Shown: positions 1 through 8,219 of the stretch, piece by piece | Layout: the number at the start of each line of letters is the position of its first letter | How positions within the stretch are numbered: the first letter of the stretch is position 1 | Source: UBA7359 sp964523895 | Lineage (GTDB): Bacteria; Pseudomonadota; Gammaproteobacteria; Eutrophobiales; Eutrophobiaceae | Assembly: GCA_964523895.1 (NCBI GenBank) | Contig: CAZGBJ010000011.1 | Location: forward strand, 13,611-77,610 | Direction: 5' to 3' | Length of the DNA: 64,000 bases | Position numbers and translations under genes: made by a program | Notes under the pieces: generated by a model | Database searches by the model: none | What the model was told of the DNA's origin: nothing | The model's input: the letters and a program-made list of their open reading frames with translations, nothing else

Positions 1-6
1 CAGACT

Positions 7-1074
7 ATGGGTTTATCAAATGAAACGTCAGCACGGATCGTTGAACATCTGGCAACGGCTGTTCTGTTATTTGATAAAGATCTACATCTTCTTCGTATTA
101 ATAGTGCAGGTGAAGGATTGTTATCAATCAGTAATAAGCGAGTATCAGGAATGACGCCTAGACAAATTTGGCCAAATTCATCATTTTTCTACGAGTCCAT
201 ACAACGTGCTCTTTTTTCTGAAACTACATGCATCGAACGAGGTGTAGATTTGCATCTAAACAATGATCAGATAATTAAAGTGGATTGTATGATTACGCCA
301 GTCATGGTGAATGAAGTAGCAGAAGAAATTCTGGTGGAACTGGTTGATGCAGATGCATTTGTTCGTGTTATGCAGGAAGAAAATCAACAAACGGTGCAGG
401 AAGCTGCGAAAGAATCAGTGCAGGGCATGGCGCATGAAATAAGAAATCCTTTAGGTGGAATCCGTGGTGCTGCCCAGTTATTGGAACGGGAACTGGATAA
501 AGAGGATTTGCTTGAATACACTCAAATCATAATTAATGAATCTGATCGTTTAAGAAATTTTGTTGATCGTATGCTTACGACAAGCAATCATCCCGCGAAA
601 TCAGATATGAATATTCATGAAGTTCTTGAGTATGTTATTTCCGTAGTTCGTGCCGAGAATTCACACCCTCTGAATTTCAGTAAAGATTACGACCCAAGCA
701 TTCCTGATATCAATGCAGACCGAGAGCAAATTATACAGGCTGTACTAAACCTGATTCGTAATGCCGTTCAAGCAATTGATGATGACGGCACAATTACATT
801 AAGGACACGCATTCAACGCCAGATGACAATCCAGCATCGATTGAACAGGCACATTATTGAACTCGATATTATTGATGATGGCCCTGGTGTTCCACTTGAA
901 ATCGAAGCAGGCGCATTTTATCCGTTGGTAACAGGTCGTGCAGAAGGTACTGGACTTGGTTTATCAATTGCCCAACAACTCATTCAATCTCATGGCGGCT
1001 TAATTAACTATGAACGAAAAGACAGTAGTACCCATTTCAGCATCTTACTCCCCATGGAACAGAGCGATGACTGA
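7..1074 (+). CDS. ntrB: Nitrogen regulation sensor histidine kinase NtrB (GlnL)
   Basis: Cytoplasmic PAS-containing histidine kinase that phosphorylates and dephosphorylates NtrC in response to nitrogen status, normally signalled by PII. An N-terminal PAS-like region (about residues 8-120) begins with the family's usual IVEHLATAVLLFD-type segment, so the start just inside the window is probably the true N-terminus. The H-box GMAHEIRNPLGG puts the phosphorylated His at residue 143. N-box (NLIRNAVQA), DDGPG and the TGLGLSIAQ G2 box complete the ATPase domain. There are no membrane segments, as expected for NtrB. It overlaps ntrC by 8 bases, indicating translational coupling. The usual upstream partner glnA, if present, lies outside the window. 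Confidence 0.95.
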   Translation: MGLSNETSARIVEHLATAVLLFDKDLHLLRINSAGEGLLSISNKRVSGMTPRQIWPNSSFFYESIQRALFSETTCIERGVDLHLNNDQIIKVDCMITPVMVNEVAEEILVELVDADAFVRVMQEENQQTVQEAAKESVQGMAHEIRNPLGGIRGAAQLLERELDKEDLLEYTQIIINESDRLRNFVDRMLTTSNHPAKSDMNIHEVLEYVISVVRAENSHPLNFSKDYDPSIPDINADREQIIQAVLNLIRNAVQAIDDDGTITLRTRIQRQMTIQHRLNRHIIELDIIDDGPGVPLEIEAGAFYPLVTGRAEGTGLGLSIAQQLIQSHGGLINYERKDSSTHFSILLPMEQSDD

Positions 1075-2470
1075 TCAACAGAAAGTATGGATAGTTGATG
1101 ATGATAAATCTATCCGTTGGGTTTTAGAGAAAGCTTTACAAAAAACGGATGTTGATATTCAAAGTTTCTCCAATCCTGATGAAGTATTAAAAAAGATACG
1201 CCAAGAAGAACCGGATGTCATTATTTCTGATATCCGTATGCCTGGCATGGATGGCATCTCATTACTGGAACAAATTAAACAACAGTCCCCGGATATCCCG
1301 GTTATTATTATGACGGCGTATTCTGATCTTGATCGGGCAGTGTCTGCATTTCAAGGTGGCGCATTTGAATATTTGTCAAAACCGTTTGATGTTGATGAAG
1401 TTGTGGGTCTGGTTAAACGTGCTATTACGCATAAGCAAAAAAATAGTGACGGCCCTGTTACAGAAACGTCAGAGGTAAGTACTGCGATTATTGGTTCGGC
1501 ACCTGCAATGCAAGAAGTGTTTAAAGCGATAGGTCGGCTTTCCAGTTCAAATCTTACCGTATTAATTACCGGTGAAACAGGCACAGGGAAAGAATTGGTA
1601 GCAAGTGCATTACATGAACATAGTCCGAGATCAAAATCTCCTTTCATTGCCATTAATACCGCGGCGATACCGAAAGATTTGCTTGAATCGGAATTGTTTG
1701 GTCATGAGAAAGGTGCTTTCACCGGCGCGGCGGCACGACATCTGGGTCGTTTTGAACAGGCAGATGGAGGCACATTGTTCCTCGATGAAATTGGAGATAT
1801 GCCAGCAGATCTACAAACGCGCTTGTTGCGTATTCTTTCCCAGGGCGAGTTTTATCGTGTCGGTGGGCTTACATCGATCAAGGTAGATGTGCGCGTAATT
1901 GCTGCAACACACCAAAACCTGGAACAGTTGGTTAAAGAAGGGAAGTTTCGTGAAGATTTATTACACCGGTTAAATGTAATAAGAGTGCATGTTCCTTCTT
2001 TAAAAGAAAGAAAAACAGATATTGTTGAGTTGACTAAACATTTTCTCAAGCTGGCTGCTGCCGAATTAGCTGAAGAAACCAAACAATTATTGCCTGAGAC
2101 GGAGACTTATCTTGCAAATTTGCCCTGGCCTGGAAATGTAAGGCAGCTTGAAAATTTTTGTCGTTGGGTAACAGTAATGGCATCGGGTGGAGAAATTCAT
2201 ATTGATGATCTTCCTCCCGAGTTAAGACAAGATGCAGATGTCATTGAAGTCTCTGACGAGTGGGAATCCATTTTTCGACATTGGGCTGAATCCAGCTTAT
2301 TACAAGGTGAGTCGGAATTACTTCGGAATGCGGTACCTCGATTCGAAACGATTCTAATTGAAGAAGCGCTAAAAAAATCAGGTGGTCGCCGTCAGGATGC
2401 GGCAAAACTTTTAGGTTGGGGAAGAAACACATTAACACGAAAGATCAAACAGCTTGGACTTGATCTATAA
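1067..2470 (+). CDS. ntrC: Nitrogen regulation response regulator NtrC (GlnG)
   Basis: Sigma-54-dependent enhancer-binding activator of nitrogen-assimilation genes, partner of the adjacent NtrB. The start is placed at the ATG at 1067 (protein MTDQQKVWIVDDDK), which overlaps the ntrB stop as ATGACTGA. A longer in-frame extension from 1010 would add 19 residues without homology to a receiver domain. Receiver domain: residues 1-120 with acidic DDD at 11-13 and phospho-Asp D55 in ISDIRMPG. AAA+ domain: Walker A GETGTGKE, sigma-54 contact loop GAFTGA and Walker B GGTLFLDEIGD. The C-terminal Fis-type helix-turn-helix (RRQDAAKLLGWGRNTLTRKI) binds DNA. Length 467 aa is normal for NtrC. Confidence 0.96.
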   Translation: MTDQQKVWIVDDDKSIRWVLEKALQKTDVDIQSFSNPDEVLKKIRQEEPDVIISDIRMPGMDGISLLEQIKQQSPDIPVIIMTAYSDLDRAVSAFQGGAFEYLSKPFDVDEVVGLVKRAITHKQKNSDGPVTETSEVSTAIIGSAPAMQEVFKAIGRLSSSNLTVLITGETGTGKELVASALHEHSPRSKSPFIAINTAAIPKDLLESELFGHEKGAFTGAAARHLGRFEQADGGTLFLDEIGDMPADLQTRLLRILSQGEFYRVGGLTSIKVDVRVIAATHQNLEQLVKEGKFREDLLHRLNVIRVHVPSLKERKTDIVELTKHFLKLAAAELAEETKQLLPETETYLANLPWPGNVRQLENFCRWVTVMASGGEIHIDDLPPELRQDADVIEVSDEWESIFRHWAESSLLQGESELLRNAVPRFETILIEEALKKSGGRRQDAAKLLGWGRNTLTRKIKQLGLDL

Positions 2471-2500
2471 GTTGGTGTTTAACTGGATTTTTAAAGGCTA

Positions 2501-2698
2501 GCCACGGAGGGCACGGAGTACACAGAGGAATTCTATCTATAGTATTGAACAACTTGATAAGATTTACGTTACAGAAAGGTGTCTGAATTGGTCAAATTTG
2601 ATTTTAAACAATAGAAACCAAAAATATTATTTTGTATTATTTCACTTAATTACTAATAAACTCAAGACTCTCTCTGTGTTCTCCAGGCCCTCTGTGGC
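2501..2698. repeat. Family A inverted-repeat element, copy 1 (198 bp)
   Basis: Fills most of the 242-bp gap between ntrC and hemB. The left end (2501-2530) reads CACGGAGGG-CACGGAGTA-CACAGAGGA after an initial GC, that is three 9-bp CACRGAGNN units. The right end (2669-2698) is its imperfect inverted complement. The flanking bases are TA on both sides. The interior is AT-rich, holds no convincing reading frame and does not resemble the interiors of the other copies. It has the look of a non-autonomous, MITE-like element. Related copies lie at 10305, 21005 and 33821. Confidence 0.85.
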
Positions 2699-2712
2699 TA
2701 ATTATTTTTAAA

Positions 2713-3711
2713 TCATTCCTGCAACCATTCAGCGACTTGCTTGGCATAGTAAGTCAGGATTCCATCAGCACCGGCACGTTTACAAGAAAGCAAGGATTCC
2801 ATAACAGTACTTTTCTCATCTAGCCAGCCATTGTTCGCGGCAGCTTTTAACATGGCATACTCACCGCTGACATGATAGACATAGGTCGGTCGGCCATAGG
2901 TAGTTTTAACGCGATAGACAATATCAAGATAAGGTAATCCAGGTTTGACCATGACCATATCGGCACCTTCATTTAGATCAAGTTCAACTTCAGTTATTGC
3001 TTCATCTGTATTGGCAGGATCCATTTGGTAAGTATATTTGTCGCTGTCTCCTAAATTTTCAGCAGAACCAACAGCATCGCGAAAAGGGCCGTAAAAGCTT
3101 GAAGCATATTTTGCCGAGTAAGCTAAAATTTTTGTGTTGATATAGTTATTCGATTCCAACGCAGATCGAATATGACCAATACGGCCATCCATCATATCCG
3201 ATGGTGCAACAATATCTGCGCCAGCTTCAGCATGAGACAATGCTTGCTTAACCAGAACCTCAACGGTTTCGTCATTGAGGACATAACCCTCTTCATTTGT
3301 TAAACCGTCTTGACCGGAGAGTGTAAATGGGTCAAGTGCTACATCTGTTATAACGCCAAGATCGGGGCAGTGTTGTTTCAATTGACGAACGGTGGTTTGT
3401 AGTAAACCGTCAGGGTTCCATGCTTCGGCAGCATCATCACTTTTCTTATCGTCAGATACAACCGGGAATAGTGCTATGGCAGGAATGCCAAGCTCTGTTA
3501 GCGTTTTCGCTTCCTCGAGCAGCAGATCAATACTTAAACGTTCTATGCCGGGCATCGACTCTATTGCAGTACGTTTATTTTCCCCTTCAATAATAAACAT
3601 CGGATATATCAGATCATCTGTTGAAATATTCGATTCGCGCATGAGTCGGCGCGAGAATTCATTTGAACGTAGGCGACGTAAGCGGGTCAATGGATAGGTG
3701 CGTTTAGTCAT
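2713..3711 (-). CDS. hemB: Delta-aminolevulinic acid dehydratase (porphobilinogen synthase)
   Basis: Condenses two 5-aminolevulinate molecules to porphobilinogen, the second common step of tetrapyrrole synthesis. At 332 aa it is full length. The two Schiff-base lysine regions are visible: AYSAKYASSFYGPFRDA and MVMVKPGLPYLD. The metal-binding segment reads DVALDPFTLSGQDGL, with Asp/Ala where the zinc enzymes carry a cysteine triad, so this should be the Mg-dependent, cysteine-free type found in Pseudomonas. It is transcribed alone, divergently from the fatty acid hydroxylase gene across a 93-bp AT-rich gap. hemL (50.9-52.2 kb), for the preceding step, and hemJ (54 kb) are elsewhere in the window. 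Confidence 0.96.
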   Translation of the reverse strand: MTKRTYPLTRLRRLRSNEFSRRLMRESNISTDDLIYPMFIIEGENKRTAIESMPGIERLSIDLLLEEAKTLTELGIPAIALFPVVSDDKKSDDAAEAWNPDGLLQTTVRQLKQHCPDLGVITDVALDPFTLSGQDGLTNEEGYVLNDETVEVLVKQALSHAEAGADIVAPSDMMDGRIGHIRSALESNNYINTKILAYSAKYASSFYGPFRDAVGSAENLGDSDKYTYQMDPANTDEAITEVELDLNEGADMVMVKPGLPYLDIVYRVKTTYGRPTYVYHVSGEYAMLKAAANNGWLDEKSTVMESLLSCKRAGADGILTYYAKQVAEWLQE

Positions 3712-3804
3712 TTCTTTCAGTTAAAGCTATTTAGTCTTTATAATAAGAATAATTGTAACTCAAAATCCGATTAACATTCAGAACATTATTAAACTGTCTA
3801 CCAT

Positions 3805-4623
3805 ATGGATTCAATATTTTTAGAAAATGAGGGTTTATCAAGAATGCTTATATTCATATTGGTTCTGATTTTGATTATAAGTCTTGAATATTTTTTACCA
3901 AGAAGGCAGTTGAAATTATCTAAAAAGAAACGTTGGTCGACAAATTTTTTATTACTTCTTACAGATGTGTTTTTCGTCAGATTATTATTACCGGTTGCGA
4001 CAGTAGAAACTGCAGTAATCGCACAGGCACATAATATTGGTTTATTAAATCAGTTTGAATTACCAGTTATGGTGAATATTGTAATAACCATTATTGTTTT
4101 TGATGTTTTTATCTATGGGCAACATGTGTTATTCCATAAAGTAAATTTGTTCTGGAGCATGCACCGGGTTCACCATACCGATCTTGAATATGATGTGACA
4201 ACGGGCATTCGATTCCACCCGGCAGAAATTGTAATCTCGATGTTAATCAAAATGCTGGGAATACTAATATTGGGCCCTGCCGTTATTGCCATTGTTATTT
4301 ATGAAATCGTGTTAAGTTCAGCATCAATATTTACACATGGGAACTTGCGTTTGCCCTATAATACAGATGGGTTGATAAGAAAAATCTTTATTACGCCGGA
4401 TATGCACCGTATTCACCATTCAGTTTATCGGCAGGAAACTGATAGTAACTACGGAAGTTTATTTTCATGTTGGGATCGGCTATTTAAGACCTACACCGAT
4501 CAACCTAGGGATGGTCAGCTGGATATGACGATCGGCCTTGAATATTTCCGGGATGAACAATCTCAGCAGTATCCATCATTATTATTATTACCTATTAAGA
4601 CAGAAACGAGGTCAGAAACATGA
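3805..4623 (+). CDS. Fatty acid hydroxylase / sterol desaturase family membrane protein
   Basis: Membrane-bound non-haem di-iron enzyme of the fatty acid hydroxylase superfamily; the substrate cannot be read from sequence. The histidine clusters that bind the two irons are H107-VLF-H111, H120-RVHH124, HPAE (H138) and H201-RIHH205. At least four hydrophobic segments (about residues 13-30, 48-66, 88-105, 145-170) surround them. The stop overlaps the start of the ArsM-like methyltransferase by four bases (ATGA), so the two are co-translated and probably act in one pathway, perhaps lipid modification (inference). No clear ribosome binding site precedes the ATG at 3805, and an alternative start at residue 14 is possible. 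Confidence 0.85.
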   Translation: MDSIFLENEGLSRMLIFILVLILIISLEYFLPRRQLKLSKKKRWSTNFLLLLTDVFFVRLLLPVATVETAVIAQAHNIGLLNQFELPVMVNIVITIIVFDVFIYGQHVLFHKVNLFWSMHRVHHTDLEYDVTTGIRFHPAEIVISMLIKMLGILILGPAVIAIVIYEIVLSSASIFTHGNLRLPYNTDGLIRKIFITPDMHRIHHSVYRQETDSNYGSLFSCWDRLFKTYTDQPRDGQLDMTIGLEYFRDEQSQQYPSLLLLPIKTETRSET

Positions 4624-5738
4624 GTGTTGAATCAGCCGTCTTAGATCGTTATTCAGAGGGAGCCAATGAAAGGCAGGAAGCCCTTTGTTGTCCGGTGGAC
4701 TACCAAACCCATTTACTGGATATATTGCCTGAAGAAATTATTGAAAAAGATTACGGCTGTGGTGATCCATCACGTTATGTTCGTGAAAATGATGTTGTAC
4801 TCGACCTGGGTAGTGGTAGTGGCAAGATATGTTACATGGCTGCTCAGCTTGTTGGTGATAACGGCAAAATCATCGGCGTTGATATGAATAATGATATGTT
4901 GGCATTGGCACGTCAGTATCAAACAGCCATGGCAGAAAAAATGGGTGGTGATCGGGTCAAGTTTGTAAAAGGTAAAATTCAGGATCTGGCTTTAGATGTT
5001 GATGCTATGGAACAGTGGCTGCAATCAAACCCGGTAACAAATGCAAACGATATCGCAGCATTAGATGCATGGAAAGTGAATCAATGTTCTCAGTCGCCAT
5101 TGATTGCAGATAATTCTATTGATCTGGTGATATCAAATTGCGTGTTAAATCTGGTGGGTGATGCAGAGAAACAGCAACTCGTGAATGAAATATTTCGTGT
5201 GGTAAAACCGGGTGGTCGTATTGCAATTTCAGATATTATTAGTGATGATTTAATTCCTGAACATTTAAAGGAAGATGAAGAATTATGGAGCGGCTGTATA
5301 TCTGGTGCATTTCAGGAACTGGAGATGTTGAAGATGTTTCAGGAGGCAGGTTTTGTTGCTGTTTATTATGACAAATGGTCAGATGCTCCCTGGCAAGTCG
5401 TAGAAGGTATAGAGTTTCGTTCTGTGACATTAACAGCAATCAAAAGAGAACAGGTTGATTGCATTGATAAGGGGCATGCAGTTATTTATCGTGGTCCCTA
5501 TGATTTCATTATTGATGATGAAGGCCATGAATTTCCGAGAGGGGAGAGAATGGCGGTGTGTGAACGTACGTTTAATTTATTATGTAATGAACCTTATAAA
5601 GAAGATTTTATTGCAATCGCACCTGCAGTTGAAAAAGAACCACGTCAGTGGTGTGCTGCGCCGGGAGCAAAACGATCGACAGCTGAAACAAAGGGCGGCA
5701 ATCATTCAATGAGTACTGAACAATCGTCTTGTTGTTAA
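4620..5738 (+). CDS. ArsM-like SAM-dependent methyltransferase
   Basis: Class I methyltransferase with the SAM loop LDLGSGSGK (residues 61-69). It resembles arsenite methyltransferases: the YGCGDPS motif (C47) and the conserved cysteines C176 (VISNCVLNLV) and C228 (WSGCISGAF) match positions that bind As(III) in characterised ArsM proteins. Residues from about 280 form a second domain (GHAVIYRGPYDFIIDDEGHEFPRG-type) seen in bacterial ArsM homologues, and the protein ends in SSCC. The family and thiol ligands suggest arsenite methylation, but no arsR or ars operator is visible and the partner is a fatty acid hydroxylase, so arsenolipid or other chemistry is possible. folD follows 19 bp downstream and could supply one-carbon units (inference). 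Confidence 0.8.
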   Translation: MSVESAVLDRYSEGANERQEALCCPVDYQTHLLDILPEEIIEKDYGCGDPSRYVRENDVVLDLGSGSGKICYMAAQLVGDNGKIIGVDMNNDMLALARQYQTAMAEKMGGDRVKFVKGKIQDLALDVDAMEQWLQSNPVTNANDIAALDAWKVNQCSQSPLIADNSIDLVISNCVLNLVGDAEKQQLVNEIFRVVKPGGRIAISDIISDDLIPEHLKEDEELWSGCISGAFQELEMLKMFQEAGFVAVYYDKWSDAPWQVVEGIEFRSVTLTAIKREQVDCIDKGHAVIYRGPYDFIIDDEGHEFPRGERMAVCERTFNLLCNEPYKEDFIAIAPAVEKEPRQWCAAPGAKRSTAETKGGNHSMSTEQSSCC

Positions 5739-5757
5739 CTAAAATAGAGGATAAGTA

Positions 5758-6621
5758 ATGACGGCAAAAATTATAGATGGTAAGGCCATATCTGAAGCTG
5801 TTAGAAAAGAATGGAAAGAACGAGCGGACAAACTTAAAGAGCAAGGTGTGCTTCCGGGTCTTGCCGTCATTATTGTCGGTGATAATCCGGCATCAAAGCT
5901 CTATGTCAATAACAAGATCAAAGCCTGTCACGAAGTAGGTTTGCATTCTGAAGTGCATGACATGCCGGAAGATATTACCGAAGATATGTTGCTAAATCTG
6001 ATTCAACAACTTAATGAGGCGAAAAAGATAAACGGAATTCTGGTGCAATTACCATTACCCAAACATATTGATGAAAACAAGGTTTTAGAAGCGATTGATC
6101 AGGACAAAGATGTTGATGGTTTTCATCTCTACAACGTCGGTGCATTAATGACAGGTAATACGGTATTTCCACCTTGTACCCCATTTGGTGTAATGCGCAT
6201 GTTGGAATATTGCAAAGTACCGATAGCGGGTCAAAATGCGGTTGTTGTTGGTAGAAGTAATATTGTTGGTAAACCCATGGCAATGCTTTTATTGCAGAAA
6301 GATGCAACAGTGACAATTTGTACATCGAAGACCAAAGATTTGACCTACCATACCACGCAGGCCGATATCCTGGTCGTTGCTACGGGTAGAGCAGAAATGG
6401 TCAAAGCTGAACATGTGAAGCAAGGTGCTGTTGTGATTGATGTCGGTATAAACCGACTCGATAATGGAAAATTGGTTGGTGATGTTGATTTTGAAAGTGT
6501 AAAAGAAGTTGCTGGTCATATAACACCTGTTCCTGGAGGAGTTGGCCCAATGACGATAACAATGCTGGTTGCGAATACGGTTATGGCAGCAGAAAGAGCA
6601 AGTGGTCTGTCTGGTTCTTGA
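5758..6621 (+). CDS. folD: Bifunctional methylene-tetrahydrofolate dehydrogenase / cyclohydrolase FolD
   Basis: Interconverts 5,10-methylene-THF, 5,10-methenyl-THF and 10-formyl-THF, supplying one-carbon units for purines and formyl-Met. Length 287 aa is standard. Signature segments present are YVNNKIKACHEVGL (Y-x3-K active site), QLPLPKH, the NADP-binding VVVGRSNIVGKPMA and the C-terminal GGVGPMTITMLVANT. An AGAGGATAA ribosome binding site lies 8-10 bases before the ATG. It follows the ArsM-like gene closely on the same strand and is probably cotranscribed. It converges with plsC; the 90-bp gap contains a T-run but no strong terminator hairpin. Confidence 0.96.
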   Translation: MTAKIIDGKAISEAVRKEWKERADKLKEQGVLPGLAVIIVGDNPASKLYVNNKIKACHEVGLHSEVHDMPEDITEDMLLNLIQQLNEAKKINGILVQLPLPKHIDENKVLEAIDQDKDVDGFHLYNVGALMTGNTVFPPCTPFGVMRMLEYCKVPIAGQNAVVVGRSNIVGKPMAMLLLQKDATVTICTSKTKDLTYHTTQADILVVATGRAEMVKAEHVKQGAVVIDVGINRLDNGKLVGDVDFESVKEVAGHITPVPGGVGPMTITMLVANTVMAAERASGLSGS

Positions 6622-6711
6622 TAAGTCCGTCAGGGATTGTTTTTTTATTCTCAGGACGATGTTTTATCGTGATGTAATAACGATATAAATAGAAAAAAAT
6701 GCCAATAAACG

Positions 6712-7431
6712 TTAACGGTCTTCCGGGTTTGGTAGTGATTCGACGGTGTCTTCTATCCATGTTTCGACTTCTTTTGTAATTTGTTTTGCAGTTTTGCCGC
6801 CGCTGTCGATGGCTGGACCAATTACTATACTGACCTCTCCCGGTTTTTTAATCATACTATTTCGGGGCCAAAGGTAACCGGCATTATGTGCTACGGGAAT
6901 GATCTGAGCACCGGATTTTTCAGCAAGTAATCCGCCACCAGGTAAATACTTTCCTTTCTCATCCGGAGCAACACGCGTTCCTTCAGGAAAGATAATGACC
7001 CATCTATTTTGTTCTAATTTTTGACAACCTTGTGTAACAATTTGTCGAAATGATTTAATTGCTGAACCACGATCGATAGCAATCGGCTGCATAGCGGCCA
7101 GACCCCAACCATAAATCGGGATCATTAATAATTCTCGTTTTAGTATCCAGACCTGTGGCACGAAGATGAGTTGTAATGCTAATGTTTCGAAAGCGGATTG
7201 ATGATTGCACATTACGATGCAGGCTTTATCCGGGATATTATCCAGACCTTTTACCTTGTAACGTACTCCACAACAGATTCTTAACCAGAAAAGATTGAAA
7301 GCCGTCCACTGGCATACCATGTGATAACGAGTTTCAAATTTTAACGGGAAAGCAATAACGCCTAGTGGCACGAAAAGTATAATACTAATGATTTGCCCAA
7401 TGTAAAAAAACAGGGAACGAAGAAACAACAT
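6712..7431 (-). CDS. plsC: 1-acyl-sn-glycerol-3-phosphate acyltransferase
   Basis: Inner-membrane acyltransferase that converts lysophosphatidate to phosphatidate in phospholipid synthesis. The N-terminal hydrophobic segment (residues 5-30) anchors it. The catalytic motif is NHQSAFE (H77, E82), an HX4E variant of the usual HX4D, common in PlsC of this group. The substrate-binding FPEGTR and a PVAHNAG block follow. Its start codon is directly adjacent to the gmhB stop (0 bp gap), so it is the last gene of the glyQ-glyS-gmhB-plsC transcription unit. Confidence 0.93.
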   Translation of the reverse strand: MLFLRSLFFYIGQIISIILFVPLGVIAFPLKFETRYHMVCQWTAFNLFWLRICCGVRYKVKGLDNIPDKACIVMCNHQSAFETLALQLIFVPQVWILKRELLMIPIYGWGLAAMQPIAIDRGSAIKSFRQIVTQGCQKLEQNRWVIIFPEGTRVAPDEKGKYLPGGGLLAEKSGAQIIPVAHNAGYLWPRNSMIKKPGEVSIVIGPAIDSGGKTAKQITKEVETWIEDTVESLPNPEDR

Positions 7432-7971
7432 CTATTTATTTATAGTGACTATCTCGTCTACAAAAGAAGCGAGGCTATCGTATACAGGCGTACCGTCCGG
7501 CACCAGACCTTGATCAATTTCAGATTGTCCTTTACCAGTACGAACGAGTATCGGTTTGCCACCCGCACTTTCAACGGCTTTGATGTCAGTCATTTTGTCA
7601 CCGACACAAAAAACTTTATTTAATGGTGTTCGTAGCCGTTCCGATATATCGAAATAAAGTCCGGGTTTGGGTTTACGACAAGAACAATTATCTTTTGGTA
7701 AATGCGGACAAAAGAAAATGGCATCAATGACGCCGCCAAACTGGGAAAGATGCGTGTTCATTTTTATATGAATCGCATTAAGTGTTTCAATAGAAAATAA
7801 TTTCCTACCAATACCGGACTGGTTTGTTGCGATAACAACCTGATATCCATTGTGTGAAAGTTTACCAATGGCTTCCATACTCCCGGCTATGGGCAACCAT
7901 TCTTCCGGGGACTTGATGTAGTCATCAGAATCTTCATTTATTACGCCGTCTCGATCAAGAATGATAAGCAT
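7432..7971 (-). CDS. gmhB: D-glycero-beta-D-manno-heptose-1,7-bisphosphate 7-phosphatase
   Basis: HAD-superfamily phosphatase that removes the C7 phosphate during ADP-heptose synthesis for the lipopolysaccharide core. The HAD motif I LDRDGVIN has nucleophile D6 and acid D8. Motif II threonine is in ATNQSGIGR, and the zinc-binding Cys/His cluster CPHLPKDNCSCRKPKPG is typical of GmhB. DKMTDIKA supplies motif IV. It is 179 aa, normal for the family, and lies in the conserved glyQ-glyS-gmhB-plsC order; the Family B repeat element separates it from glyS. Confidence 0.95.
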   Translation of the reverse strand: MLIILDRDGVINEDSDDYIKSPEEWLPIAGSMEAIGKLSHNGYQVVIATNQSGIGRKLFSIETLNAIHIKMNTHLSQFGGVIDAIFFCPHLPKDNCSCRKPKPGLYFDISERLRTPLNKVFCVGDKMTDIKAVESAGGKPILVRTGKGQSEIDQGLVPDGTPVYDSLASFVDEIVTINK

Positions 7972-7978
7972 TATAGTT

Positions 7979-8219
7979 AACCTAGAATCCTTAGTTGGAC
8001 TCGTTTGAGTGTGTGTTTATCAGGTTTAGTTGCGCCGATTAGAAAACCGCGCATAGTAATTCTACGTAAGGCTTTCGCCATCAAGCAAATGAGCCTGATA
8101 AACGTGCAATCAAATGAGTAGGAGGACTCTCCCATTAACTGAATATTTAATAAACTATTATTTCTTATTATAAAATACATCATCATAGTTTAAGACCGGT
8201 CAACTGAGGGTTCTAGGTT
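7979..8219. repeat. Family B inverted-repeat element (241 bp)
   Basis: The left end AACCTAGAATCCTTAGTTGG (7979-7998) is matched at 17 of 20 positions by the inverted right end at 8200-8219. A second, perfect 10-bp inverted pair lies inside (GTTTATCAGG 8015-8024 and CCTGATAAAC 8094-8103). The element fills the whole glyS-gmhB gap, and its last base coincides with the glyS stop codon. A related single end occurs at 59757-59780. A minus-strand frame inside it is short and atypical and is not called as a gene. No transposase is present. Confidence 0.75.

Noticed and set aside
1351..2438. Several antisense or offset frames within ntrC
   Set aside because: They overlap a well-supported gene, lack ribosome binding sites and domains, and are shadows of its codon usage.
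7977..8186. Minus-strand frame of 69 codons inside the Family B element
   Set aside because: No ribosome binding site, and it runs through both terminal and inner inverted repeats. It may be debris of a lost gene but cannot be supported as coding.
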